From: Candidatus Gastranaerophilales bacterium
GTDB lineage: Bacteria; Cyanobacteriota; Vampirovibrionia; Gastranaerophilales; Gastranaerophilaceae
Direction of reading: 5' to 3'
Assembly (NCBI GenBank): GCA_947625345.1
Contig: CANQNX010000005.1
Span: 1-49,780, forward strand
DNA length: 49,780 nt
Shown: positions 25,068 to 33,777 of the stretch, one piece after another
How positions within the stretch are numbered: position 1 is the stretch's first letter
How the letters are laid out: each line of letters opens with the position of its first letter
Position numbers and translations under genes: made by a program
Notes under the pieces: model-generated
What the model saw: only the letters and a program-made list of their open reading frames with translations
What the model was told of the DNA's origin: nothing
Database searches by the model: none

Positions 25068-25973
25068 ATGCATTTAGGTAATTCCGTAATCTGTCCCGTA
25101 ACAGGGATTCCGATGTTAATAGCTGCCGGAGCAGCGGCTATATGGGCTTTTAAAAAGAGCAGAAATGATTTTAAAGAAGAAGATGTATTTAAAATGGTTT
25201 CACTTACAATGTTTGTATTTGCTCTTCAAATGATAAATTTTGCTATTCCTCAAACAGGTTCAAGCGGACATATCATAGGAGCAGTACTTTTATCGGCGCT
25301 TTTGGGCAAGTATAAAGCCTTTCTTTCAATGTGTACAATATTAACCGTTCAAGCATTATTTTTTAATGACGGAGGTCTTTTATCCTTAGGCTGCAATATA
25401 TTTAATATGGGAGTTATTGCTTGTTTTGTGGTTTATCCTCTGTTTTATAAACCGATTGCGGATAAAAATAAACCTTTTATTGCCGCATTATTATCCTCAA
25501 TCCTATCACTTCAAATAGGTTCCGTTATGGTGGTTTTGGAAGGGATGTTATCAGGCAGTATCAGCATAAATAATTTCCATTTCTTAGGTTTAATGCTTGC
25601 TATACATCTTCCTATCGGTATTGTTGAAGGATTATTCAGCGCAGTTACCATATTAATAGCTTCAAAAGAAGGATTCACAAAAAAACTGTCATATACTTTC
25701 TCTTTTATATCCTTAATTTTAGGTGGTTTAATTGCTCAATTTGCATCAACAAAACCTGACGGACTTGAATGGTCATTATTAAATATCTCTGAATCATTCA
25801 CAGCTCAAACTCAAGGTGTCGTTTATGCAGCTCTTCAATCACTGCAAGATAAAATTTCAATATTATCCGGCATAAATCCTATAATAGGAAATATTTTAGG
25901 TATCATAATTACAGCCATATTAATGATTATGATGATAAAATTAATAAGTTTTAAGTTGAATAAACAAAATTAG
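25068..25973 (+). CDS. larMN: Nickel ECF transporter substrate-binding component NikMN/LarMN (CbiM-like)
   Basis: 301-aa membrane protein. The N-terminus MHLGNSVICPVTGIPM has the invariant His2 that binds the metal ion with the terminal amine in CbiM/NikM proteins. The next ~200 residues are the M component (QMINFAIPQTGSSGHIIGAV, ALFFNDGGLLSLGCNIFNMG, IHLPIGIVEGLFSAV). The last ~80 residues carry the N component, with the diagnostic KPDGLEWSL and a final helix. It follows larC by 11 bases behind AAGGAG, so it most likely feeds nickel to the NPN cofactor, as Lar(MN)QO does in Lactobacillus. The Q and O components (membrane coupling protein and ATPase) are not here. A terminator follows. Confidence 0.88.
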   Translation: MHLGNSVICPVTGIPMLIAAGAAAIWAFKKSRNDFKEEDVFKMVSLTMFVFALQMINFAIPQTGSSGHIIGAVLLSALLGKYKAFLSMCTILTVQALFFNDGGLLSLGCNIFNMGVIACFVVYPLFYKPIADKNKPFIAALLSSILSLQIGSVMVVLEGMLSGSISINNFHFLGLMLAIHLPIGIVEGLFSAVTILIASKEGFTKKLSYTFSFISLILGGLIAQFASTKPDGLEWSLLNISESFTAQTQGVVYAALQSLQDKISILSGINPIIGNILGIIITAILMIMMIKLISFKLNKQN

Positions 25974-25994
25974 ATATGAAAAAACTATAATATG

Positions 25995-26025
25995 AAAAAA
26001 GCAAGGCTCTTACCTTGCTTTTTTT
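25995..26025 (+). terminator. Intrinsic terminator of the aldo/keto reductase-tat-lar operon
   Basis: Perfect 12-bp inverted repeat AAAAAAGCAAGG (25995-26006) and CCTTGCTTTTTT (26013-26024) with a 6-base loop and a run of T. It lies 22 bases after the nickel permease stop. Confidence 0.93.
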
Positions 26026-26049
26026 ATAACAAAAAAGGATAATAAACAT

Positions 26050-26616
26050 ATGGAAAATTTAGAGAATTACGAAAAATTTTTAGAAATTATAGATTCTGAT
26101 TTACAAAAAATCTTTTATAATCAACGGGAATATATATACTGTAAAGAAGGCTGCTCTTTATGCTGTGAAAGAGGAGATTATCCTTTGTCAAAAATTGAAT
26201 ATGATTATATGACTATACAATATAATCAATTAAACGAAGATATAAAAAACATAATAAAAAGTAACATAGAAAGAATAGAAGATAAAGATTCATATGTATG
26301 CCCGTTTTTAATAGAGCATAAATGTTCGATATACTCACACAGACCAATAGTATGCAGAACCTTTGGTGTTTTAACCGAAGATGCTAAAGGATTACCGAGT
26401 TTTCCGTTTTGTGCATCAATGGGATTAAACTATTCAAAAGTTTATGATGAAGAAAAAAAACACTTATCAAATGAATTGGCAAAAGAAAAAATGGTATATG
26501 CAATGCCGCATATATTCCGATTAAGTAATAAAGTTGTTACAAATCTGCCATTGGCAAAGAAATTAAATATTAATTTCGGCGAACAAAAAAGGTTGATAGA
26601 TTTTCTGACAGAATGA
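26050..26616 (+). CDS. YkgJ-family cysteine-cluster protein
   Basis: 188 aa. The core is CKEGCSLCC early, then CPFLIEHKCSIYSHRPIVCRTFG and FPFCAS, the eight-cysteine pattern of the YkgJ family (putative zinc- or iron-chelating domain). The biochemical role of the family is not settled. There is no signal peptide and no membrane helix. AAGGA about ten bases before the ATG supports the start. It stands alone between a terminator upstream and a 172-base gap downstream, so it is probably monocistronic, although some readthrough from the tat-lar operon is possible. Confidence 0.8.
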   Translation: MENLENYEKFLEIIDSDLQKIFYNQREYIYCKEGCSLCCERGDYPLSKIEYDYMTIQYNQLNEDIKNIIKSNIERIEDKDSYVCPFLIEHKCSIYSHRPIVCRTFGVLTEDAKGLPSFPFCASMGLNYSKVYDEEKKHLSNELAKEKMVYAMPHIFRLSNKVVTNLPLAKKLNINFGEQKRLIDFLTE

Positions 26617-26788
26617 GTGTATAAAATTGTTTTGTAAATCTTTATTTAAATTGCTTATTATTTTAAGATTTTAATTGAAATTTGTGTTAAATTTTATATG
26701 TAGAAAATAGATTAAATAAACATTTAACGATAAAAAGTTAAATATAATCTTAAACAGTTAACGATTCAGAGTCAAGGAGATTAAAGGT

Positions 26789-27394
26789 ATGAGCGAATAC
26801 TTGAGCAAGGAAGAAATTCGTAAGTGGAGAAGCTCATTAGAACGCATTACATTAGAAGAATATGCAGCAAGGTTAGGGAAAGTTATTCAGGAACAAAAAC
26901 ATGATGACAGTTTAGTAGACAGTGTCATGCTAAGGTCATTAAATTCAATGTCAATGGATAAATACACACCAAAAACTGAAAAAATTCAAACTTTAGCTAT
27001 AAAATCATTTAACAAAGAAAAAGAAATAATTGCAGAAAAAAAAGCATCAAAAGTATCATCCGAAAAACAAGTAAAAGAAGAAAAGAAATCTGTGGTTAAT
27101 TCTGAAAAGAAACCGGAAAAGAAACCCGAGTCAGTTAATCGTCAGGAAGTAAAACGAGTACTTGAAGAATCCTCAGTTAATTATTCATTTAACAAGAATC
27201 TTACAGCTCGGGAACAAATGGTTTTTGATCACTTCTTAGCAAATAAAAACACAATAGTTTATGCGAAGGATTTGGCAAAAATTCTTGAATTACCAAGAGA
27301 TTATGTATACAAATATATAAAAAATCTGAGAAGCAAACTTAATGAAGATATACTTCAAAATGCAGATAACGGCGGTTATTTGTTGAAGGTATAA
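26789..27394 (+). CDS. Winged-helix DNA-binding protein with long charged linker
   Basis: 201 aa. Residues 1-60 are a soluble helical N-terminus (YLSKEEIRKWRSSLERITLE). Residues 65-125 are a low-complexity Lys/Glu/Ser linker (SEKKPEKKPESVNRQEVKRV). Residues 138-201 are a compact winged helix: LTAREQMVFDHFLANKNTIV, then AKDLAKILELPRDYVYKYIK (recognition-helix position), then a wing ending DNGGYLLKV, similar in layout to OmpR-type effector domains. There is no receiver domain. A strong ribosome site (AAGGAG) precedes the ATG after a 172-base AT-rich gap. The stop is one base before the next gene, so it and the activase-related protein are made from one transcript. I do not know its target. Confidence 0.65.
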   Translation: MSEYLSKEEIRKWRSSLERITLEEYAARLGKVIQEQKHDDSLVDSVMLRSLNSMSMDKYTPKTEKIQTLAIKSFNKEKEIIAEKKASKVSSEKQVKEEKKSVVNSEKKPEKKPESVNRQEVKRVLEESSVNYSFNKNLTAREQMVFDHFLANKNTIVYAKDLAKILELPRDYVYKYIKNLRSKLNEDILQNADNGGYLLKV

Positions 27395-27395
27395 A

Positions 27396-28535
27396 ATGAA
27401 AGAAAAGAAAACAATAAAAGTTGCTTTTCCGCATATGGGGAATGTGTATGTGGCATGGGCTTCAGCACTCAAAAAATTAGGTGTTGAGCCTTATATTCCG
27501 CCACTCACAAGTAAAAAAACATTAGAGTTGGGTACTAAATATAGCCCTGACTCTATTTGTCTGCCTTATAAACTTATTTTGGGAAATTTTTTACAGGCAT
27601 TAGAAAAAGATGTCGATTATGTTGCAATGATTTCATCACCCGGAATTTGCCGTTTGGGTGAATATGGGCAAAGTATTCGAAACGTTTTAAAAGATTTAGG
27701 ATATGAATCAAAATATACAGAACTCCAATTGTATGACGGTTTTAAAGGAATGTATAAATTTTTAACCGAATTGTCAGGGATTAAAAATCCTTTTATATTA
27801 ATAAAAGCAATAAATATAGCTGTCAGAAAAATGTTTGTTTTAGACAGAATTGAAAACCTCTTTTCATACTACAGAGCAAGAGAAATAACTCCGCTGACGG
27901 CAGAAAAACATTATCATAAAGCCATTTCAATAATACTAAATGCTGATAATATCAAACAATTAAAACAAGCTGAAAAAGAGGCAACAGAGGAAATCAAAAA
28001 GACAGAAATTGATAAAGACAAAGAAGTTGTAAGAGTTGATATAACAGGTGAAATTTTCTTGGTTCAAGATACATTTGCCAACCAAAATATAGAAAAAGAA
28101 TTAGGCAGAATGGGCGTAGAAACAAGAAGAAGTCTGACTGTTTCCGGATTTATTAAAGATGCAATTATACCAAAATGTTTTAAAAAAGGCGAAACACACT
28201 TAGAAAGAGCCTTTAGAATGGCAAAACCATACCTTATGCGTGATATAGGAGGCGATGCATTAGAATCTGTCAGTGATGTTGCATACGCAAATGAAAAAGG
28301 TGTTGACGGAATTATTCACATAAGCCCGTTTACCTGCATGCCCGAAATTATGTCGCAAAATATCTTTCCTTCAATGCGAGAGGATTGTAAAATTCCGATA
28401 TTAACCTTAATTATGGATGAACAAACAGGCAGAGCCGGTTATATTACAAGACTTGAAGCATTTGTTGATTTAATGAAACGTCGCAAATTAATGAATAAAA
28501 GGAAGGAAAATAACTCTACAACACTTTGCAGTTAG
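27396..28535 (+). CDS. Acyl-CoA dehydratase activase-related protein (2-hydroxyglutaryl-CoA dehydratase component-like)
   Basis: 379 aa. It resembles the accessory half of large activase proteins linked to radical 2-hydroxyacyl-CoA dehydratases: KVAFPHMGNVYVAWASALKK, PYIPPLTSKKTLELGTKYSP, DSICLPYKLILGNFLQAL, MISSPGICRLGEYGQS, VRVDITGEIFLVQDTFANQN and GIIHISPFTCMPEIMSQNIF. The conserved Cys residues in DSICLPYK, PGICRLG and PFTCMPE are well placed to bind an FeS cluster. The ATPase activase domain itself (ASKHA type) is absent, and no dehydratase subunits are adjacent. Its ATG lies one base after the winged-helix gene, so the two are co-translated. The 3' end overlaps the small minus-strand ORF by 4 bases. 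The function in this organism is unknown. Confidence 0.75.
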   Translation: MKEKKTIKVAFPHMGNVYVAWASALKKLGVEPYIPPLTSKKTLELGTKYSPDSICLPYKLILGNFLQALEKDVDYVAMISSPGICRLGEYGQSIRNVLKDLGYESKYTELQLYDGFKGMYKFLTELSGIKNPFILIKAINIAVRKMFVLDRIENLFSYYRAREITPLTAEKHYHKAISIILNADNIKQLKQAEKEATEEIKKTEIDKDKEVVRVDITGEIFLVQDTFANQNIEKELGRMGVETRRSLTVSGFIKDAIIPKCFKKGETHLERAFRMAKPYLMRDIGGDALESVSDVAYANEKGVDGIIHISPFTCMPEIMSQNIFPSMREDCKIPILTLIMDEQTGRAGYITRLEAFVDLMKRRKLMNKRKENNSTTLCS

Positions 28536-28675
28536 TCATTATAAAGTTTTTCGGGGTGATTGGAGTTTGATAATACTATTTCTCTGTATTCATTTTTATC
28601 AATATCTATTCCCATATTCTTTATGTTAATTTTAAATTTAGACTTCTTTTTTGTTTTTTTATCTTTATTTTCCAT
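28532..28675 (-). CDS. 47-residue basic protein at the end of the pyr operon
   Basis: A short frame begins 3 bases after the carB stop, with AAGG eight bases before its ATG, inside the end of carB. It encodes 47 aa: a Lys-rich start (MENKDKKTKKKSKFKINIKN) then MGIDIDKNEYREIVLSNSNH and PEKLYND. There is no signal, Cys or membrane segment. The spacing and ribosome site argue that it is translated as the last gene of the pyrimidine operon. It is too short to be sure, and I recognise no family. It ends against the convergent activase-related gene, with a 3-base overlap of the two stops. Confidence 0.45.
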   Translation of the reverse strand: MENKDKKTKKKSKFKINIKNMGIDIDKNEYREIVLSNSNHPEKLYND

Positions 28676-28678
28676 TAT

Positions 28679-31600
28679 TTATACCTTGAGTAAAGAGTTA
28701 TCTCTGTATTTTTCAATACTGTCATAAGTAAAGTTTTTTTCTTCCATATAGCATTTCAAAGCTTCTATATATGCTTTAGCCGTATCTAAGACAGTAAAAC
28801 AAGGAGTTGAATACATTTCAGCGATTGTCCTTATTAAGAAACCTCTGTCCTCCGAACCGTATCTGTATGGATTTGAATTTGTTGAAGGCGTATTTATAAT
28901 AAAACACAATTCCTTATTTTTCATATTTCTTTGAATCTTTTTAATATCAAATTTCTCAATTTCTTTTGACTCAATACCGTATTGTTTCAAATATTTATGA
29001 GTTCCTGTTGTTGCAACAAGATTATAACCTAAGTCAACCAAGTCTTTAGCAACACTTACAGAATCTTTCTTATAATGGTCATTAATTGAAATTAAAACAT
29101 TTCCTCTTTCATTTGACAGCTTATAACCTGCAGCTAAAAATCCTTTAGCTATAGCTCTTTCAAATGATGTATCAATACCTAAAACTTCGCCCGTAGATTT
29201 CATTTCGGGAGCAAGCGCAGGATCTATTCTGTTTAACTTTTGGAATGAAAAGATAGGAACTTTTGCACAAACAAGATTTGATGTTTTAACAAGTCCCGGT
29301 GTATATCCTTGTTCCGTTATTGATTTTCCTAATATTGCATCTATTGCTATTTTTACCATTGGAGTATTTGTTACTTTACTTAAAATGGGTACTGTTCTTG
29401 AGGCTCTCGGATTAACTTCTATAATATATGCCACATTATCTTTAAGAACAAATTGTATATTCATTAAACCTTTAACTTTAAGAGCTTTAGCTATTTTTTC
29501 CGTATATGAAATTAAATTATTTATAATTTCATTTGGAATTGTTCTTGTAGGATAGAGTGCAATCGAATCACCCGAGTGAATACCTGCTCTTTCAATGTGT
29601 TCGGTTATTGCAGGGATTAAAACATTCTCACCGTCAGATACGGCATCAAGTTCAAGCTCGGTACCTTCTATATATTGATCTATTAATATAGGATGTTCAT
29701 CAGAAAACTTCATTGCTCCGTCAATGTATGAAATAAGTTCTTCTTTATTATAAACAACCTGCATACCTCTTCCGCCGATAACATATGAAGGTCTTACCAA
29801 CAACGGATAACCTAATTTTTTAGCAACATCAAGTGCTTCAGAATGTTTCTTGATTGCAAACCCTTTAGGTTGCGGAATTTTTAAATCTCTTAAAAGCTGT
29901 TCAAATAATTTTCTGTCTTCCGCTATATTTATTGATTCCAATGAAGTACCCAATATCTTAACACCCTTTTGAGCTAATTTCGGAGCAAGATTAATGGCTG
30001 TTTGTCCGCCGAATTGTACCATTACTCCTTCAGGATTTTCTTTTTCTATTATGTTCATTATATTTTCTATGTTCATTGGTTCAAAAAACAGTTTATCAGC
30101 CACATCAAAGTCGGTTGAAAGTGTTTCGGGATTTGAATTAACAATTAATGATTGATAATTATTATTTCTAACCTCCCAAGCAGCATGAACTGAACAATAA
30201 TCAAACTCAATACCCTGCCCGATTCTAATCGGTCCCGAACCTAAAATTAATATCTTTTTAACATCTTTATCAGGTTCCAACTCATCTTTTTCGTTGTATG
30301 TCGAATAATAATATGGTGTGTATGCTTTAAATTCTGCGGCGCAGGTATCTACAATCTTAAATGAAGCACTTACTGCATTTTCTTTTCTGAATTTTTCCAC
30401 TTCATCAATTGTAATTTGTGCATACTTAGCAATTTCTTCATCTAAAAATCCTTTTTCCTTTGCTTCCATATATAATTCAGGTGTCAGATGTTCAAATTTT
30501 AATTTATTTTCAGTATCAATAATGGATTTAATTTTATAAATAAACCATTTATCTATTTTTGTTATTTTATTAATTTCATCCACACTTACAGAACGGTTAA
30601 GGGCTTCTGCAACTCTGAAAATCCTTCTGTCATCCTGAACATGAAGAAGTGCTTTTAATTCATCTTCACTGCATTCCGTATGCAATCCTCTTAACAAACC
30701 TGTATACTTTGACTCAATTGAAGCAATAGCTTTTTTAAATGAACTTTCAAAAGTTCTGCCTATCGCCATAACTTCACCCGTAGCTTTCATTTTAGTTCCT
30801 AAAATTCTGTCTCCGTGTTTAAATTTATCAAAAGGCCATTTAGGTATTTTTGTTACAACATAATCAAGTGCAGGTTCAAAAGCCGCTACTGTCTTTTTTG
30901 TTATTGAGTTCGGTATTTCATGTAAATTGTATCCGATGGCAATTTTGGTTGTAATTTTTGCGATAGGATATCCCGTTGCTTTTGATGCTAATGCTGATGA
31001 CCTGCTGACTCTGGGATTGACTTCAATTACGTAATATTGATTACTTACCGTATCAAGTGCAAATTGAACATTACATCCGCCTTCAATTTTTAAGGCTTTA
31101 ATAATTTTAATTGCAGCACTTCTTAACATTTGACATTCTTTATTTGTAAGCGTTTGCGTAGGTGCTACAACAAAGCTGTCACCGGTATGTATACCTATAG
31201 GGTCTATATTTTCCATATTACATATGGCAATACAGGTATTATTTGCATCTCTTATAACTTCATACTCTATTTCTTTATATCCGGCTATACTTTTTTCAAC
31301 CAAGACTTGAGATATAGGGCTTAATGAGAGTCCCGTATAAACTATTTCTTCATATTCTGACCAATTTGTCGCAATACCACCTCCGGTACCTCCTAATGTA
31401 TATGCTGGTCTGACTATTATAGGAAATCCTATTTTTTGTGCAAACTTTGAAGCATCTTCAAAACTTGATACTATATCACTTTCAGGGATAGGTTCATTTA
31501 TTTCAAGCATAAGGTTTTTAAACATTTCCCTGTCTTCCGCTTTTTTTATGGATTCTATTTTAGTACCTAAAAGTTCAACGTTATATTTGTCCAAAATGCC

Positions 31601-31915
31601 GTTTTCATATAGGCTTACAGCTAAATTTAATCCCGTTTGTCCGCCTAATGTTGCTATTATACCGTTGGGTCTTTCCTTATCAATTATGTATATTAATGAT
31701 TCAAGAGTCAAAGGTTCTATATATACTTTATCGGCTATATTTTCATCAGTCATAATCGTTGCAGGATTTGAATTTACTAATATTACTTCAATATTTTCTT
31801 CTCTCAAAGCTCTGCAAGCTTGTACTCCGGCATAATCAAATTCCGCCGCCTGACCTATAACTATTGGTCCCGAACCTATTACTAAAACTTTTTTTATATC
31901 TTTATTTATCGGCAT
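28679..31915 (-). CDS. carB: Carbamoyl-phosphate synthase large subunit CarB
   Basis: 1078 aa, normal length. It contains the duplicated ATP-grasp halves: KKVLVIGSGPIVIGQAAEFD at the start and KKILILGSGPIRIGQGIEFD in the second half, each followed by NSNPATIMTDENIADKVYIE or its counterpart. Further motifs are RPAYTLGGTGGGIA, RPSYVIGGRGMQVVY, EVNPRVSRSSALASKATGYP and EVNPRASRTVPILSKVTNTP, and a C-terminal MGS-like allosteric domain (ISINDHYKKDSVSVAKDLVD onward). It makes carbamoyl phosphate with the glutaminase supplied by the fused CarA upstream. AAGGAAAG precedes the ATG, 15 bases after the pyrF-carA gene. Confidence 0.97.
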   Translation of the reverse strand: MPINKDIKKVLVIGSGPIVIGQAAEFDYAGVQACRALREENIEVILVNSNPATIMTDENIADKVYIEPLTLESLIYIIDKERPNGIIATLGGQTGLNLAVSLYENGILDKYNVELLGTKIESIKKAEDREMFKNLMLEINEPIPESDIVSSFEDASKFAQKIGFPIIVRPAYTLGGTGGGIATNWSEYEEIVYTGLSLSPISQVLVEKSIAGYKEIEYEVIRDANNTCIAICNMENIDPIGIHTGDSFVVAPTQTLTNKECQMLRSAAIKIIKALKIEGGCNVQFALDTVSNQYYVIEVNPRVSRSSALASKATGYPIAKITTKIAIGYNLHEIPNSITKKTVAAFEPALDYVVTKIPKWPFDKFKHGDRILGTKMKATGEVMAIGRTFESSFKKAIASIESKYTGLLRGLHTECSEDELKALLHVQDDRRIFRVAEALNRSVSVDEINKITKIDKWFIYKIKSIIDTENKLKFEHLTPELYMEAKEKGFLDEEIAKYAQITIDEVEKFRKENAVSASFKIVDTCAAEFKAYTPYYYSTYNEKDELEPDKDVKKILILGSGPIRIGQGIEFDYCSVHAAWEVRNNNYQSLIVNSNPETLSTDFDVADKLFFEPMNIENIMNIIEKENPEGVMVQFGGQTAINLAPKLAQKGVKILGTSLESINIAEDRKLFEQLLRDLKIPQPKGFAIKKHSEALDVAKKLGYPLLVRPSYVIGGRGMQVVYNKEELISYIDGAMKFSDEHPILIDQYIEGTELELDAVSDGENVLIPAITEHIERAGIHSGDSIALYPTRTIPNEIINNLISYTEKIAKALKVKGLMNIQFVLKDNVAYIIEVNPRASRTVPILSKVTNTPMVKIAIDAILGKSITEQGYTPGLVKTSNLVCAKVPIFSFQKLNRIDPALAPEMKSTGEVLGIDTSFERAIAKGFLAAGYKLSNERGNVLISINDHYKKDSVSVAKDLVDLGYNLVATTGTHKYLKQYGIESKEIEKFDIKKIQRNMKNKELCFIINTPSTNSNPYRYGSEDRGFLIRTIAEMYSTPCFTVLDTAKAYIEALKCYMEEKNFTYDSIEKYRDNSLLKV

Positions 31916-31930
31916 TGTTCTTTCCTTTTT

Positions 31931-33772
31931 TTATACGTTTACTAAATTTGAGGATTCTTCAATTTCTTTAACCCAATCCGTAATTATTTTATAAGAGTCA
32001 TAAGGTCCTACAGTCAATTCGGGATGGAATTGTACTGTTTTAATTTTATATTTATCACACTCTATTCCCTCTATAGTTTTGTCATTAAGATTAATATATG
32101 TCGCTTCAACACCCTCAGGTAAAGATTCCGCCTTTACCGCATAACTGTGATTTTGAGAGGTAACAAATATTTCACCTGTTTTTGTACACATTACGGGATG
32201 ATTTCCGCCTCTGTGCCCGTACTTTAATTTATACGTTTGAGCACCTAATGCGAGTGATATAATTTGATGTCCCAAACAAATACCATATAATCTTATTTTC
32301 CCTTTAAGATCTTTTACTGTTTGTATTGCGCACAGAGCATCTTCAGGATTCCCCGGCCCGTTTGATATTAATAAAGCATCAAAATTACCTTCTAATATTT
32401 CCTCTGCCTTTGTATCTGCAGGGAATAGCGTTATTGCACAATTTAAAGCTTTAAAATTTTCAAAAATACTCTTTTTTATTCCCATATCAAGGATTGCAAG
32501 TTTTATACCGTTTCCTTGAAATTTTTCAATTTTATATGTTGTTATATCCAAAGTAACATTTTTACCTATTTTGTACTCTTTAATTTGCTGTTTTATTTGG
32601 GGAGTTATTTCATTTGTAGTTATTGCACAATTCATAGCTCCGTAATTTCTTATAATTTGTGTTAAATACCTTGTATCAACACCTTTTATTCCGACAATAT
32701 TATTTTGTTTCAGATATTCACCTAAAGATAACGAACTTTTATAGTGAGATTCGTGTTCGCATAAATTTTTTATTACAAAACCTTTAGCATGAATTTTACC
32801 TGATTCATAATCATCTTTATTTATCCCGTAATTTCCGATTTCAGGATAGGTCATAACAATTGTTTGTCCCATATAAGAAGGATCTGTCAAAACTTCCTGA
32901 TAACCTACCATTGAGGTATTAAACACGATTTCTCCTATTGAAGTTCCTTCAGCTCCTATGGATTCACCTTCAAATATCATACCGTTTTCAAGTATTAACT
33001 TAGCTTTATTTGAAGATACGTAAGATTTATTTTGAGTCAAAAGCGCATTTTCAATTTCTTCATATATCATTTTAATTGCTTTAACTCTGTCATCAGCACT
33101 TGTAACAGCTCTGCCGATGACAAGAAAATCAGCACCTTCTTTTATTGCAACACTCGGTGTTGCCAATCTTTTTTGGTCATTTTTATTTGACCAATCAGGT
33201 CTTATTCCGGGACACAATACTTTAAAATCTTTACCGCATACTTGTTTTATCTTTTTTGCTTCCCAAACACTTGCTACAACACCGTCTAATCCCGCTCTTT
33301 TTGCCATTAATGCCAAATTCAGAGCATAATCTTGAGGCTTAAACGGAATTTTTAATTCATTTTGCAGACAATCTTCACTTATACTTGTTAAAACGGTAAC
33401 ACCCAATATGGTAGGATTTTCTCTGTTCAATTCTTTTGCTGTCTTTCTCGCTGCTTCCTGCGCCATTTTCATCATTTCTTCTCCGCCCGTTGTGTGAAGA
33501 TTAAAAAATGATGCTCCGTTTCTTATTATATTTTCGGATGCTTTTGCAACAGTATTCGGTATATCATGAAGCTTTACGTCAAAAAAGAACTTAATATTCT
33601 GTTCTTTCATAAAATTAAATATTTCATATCCGTTTGACGTATACATTTGAAGTCCGACTTTAAATACGCCTACATAATCTTTTAACTCGGTTATTAAAGA
33701 CTTTGCCTGTTCTATCGTATCTACGTCTAAGGCTAATACTATTTTTTCTTTTATTTCAGGTCTTATTTGCAT
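31931..33772 (-). CDS. pyrF-carA: Fusion of orotidine-5'-phosphate decarboxylase (PyrF) and carbamoyl-phosphate synthase small subunit (CarA)
   Basis: 613 aa in one uninterrupted frame. Residues 1-242 are PyrF: ALDVDTIEQAK, KVGLQMYTSNG, the catalytic FDVKLHDIPNT (D65, K67, D70), ILGVTVLTS, LCPGIRPDW and ADFLVIGRAVTSADD. A short linker (about 243-255) follows. Residues 256-613 are CarA: AKLILENGMIFEGESIGAEG, FNTSMVGYQEVLTDPSY, GVDTRYLTQIIRNYGAM, SNGPGNPED, the glutaminase LYGICLGHQIISLALG (Cys499), HRGGNHPV, TSQNHSYAV and VQFHPELTVGP (His583, Glu585). Every catalytic residue I can check is present, so both activities should work. The fusion joins the first and last steps of UMP synthesis in one chain. 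It lies 5 bases after pyrC and 15 before carB. Confidence 0.95.
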   Translation of the reverse strand: MQIRPEIKEKIVLALDVDTIEQAKSLITELKDYVGVFKVGLQMYTSNGYEIFNFMKEQNIKFFFDVKLHDIPNTVAKASENIIRNGASFFNLHTTGGEEMMKMAQEAARKTAKELNRENPTILGVTVLTSISEDCLQNELKIPFKPQDYALNLALMAKRAGLDGVVASVWEAKKIKQVCGKDFKVLCPGIRPDWSNKNDQKRLATPSVAIKEGADFLVIGRAVTSADDRVKAIKMIYEEIENALLTQNKSYVSSNKAKLILENGMIFEGESIGAEGTSIGEIVFNTSMVGYQEVLTDPSYMGQTIVMTYPEIGNYGINKDDYESGKIHAKGFVIKNLCEHESHYKSSLSLGEYLKQNNIVGIKGVDTRYLTQIIRNYGAMNCAITTNEITPQIKQQIKEYKIGKNVTLDITTYKIEKFQGNGIKLAILDMGIKKSIFENFKALNCAITLFPADTKAEEILEGNFDALLISNGPGNPEDALCAIQTVKDLKGKIRLYGICLGHQIISLALGAQTYKLKYGHRGGNHPVMCTKTGEIFVTSQNHSYAVKAESLPEGVEATYINLNDKTIEGIECDKYKIKTVQFHPELTVGPYDSYKIITDWVKEIEESSNLVNV

Positions 33773-33777
33773 ATTAT

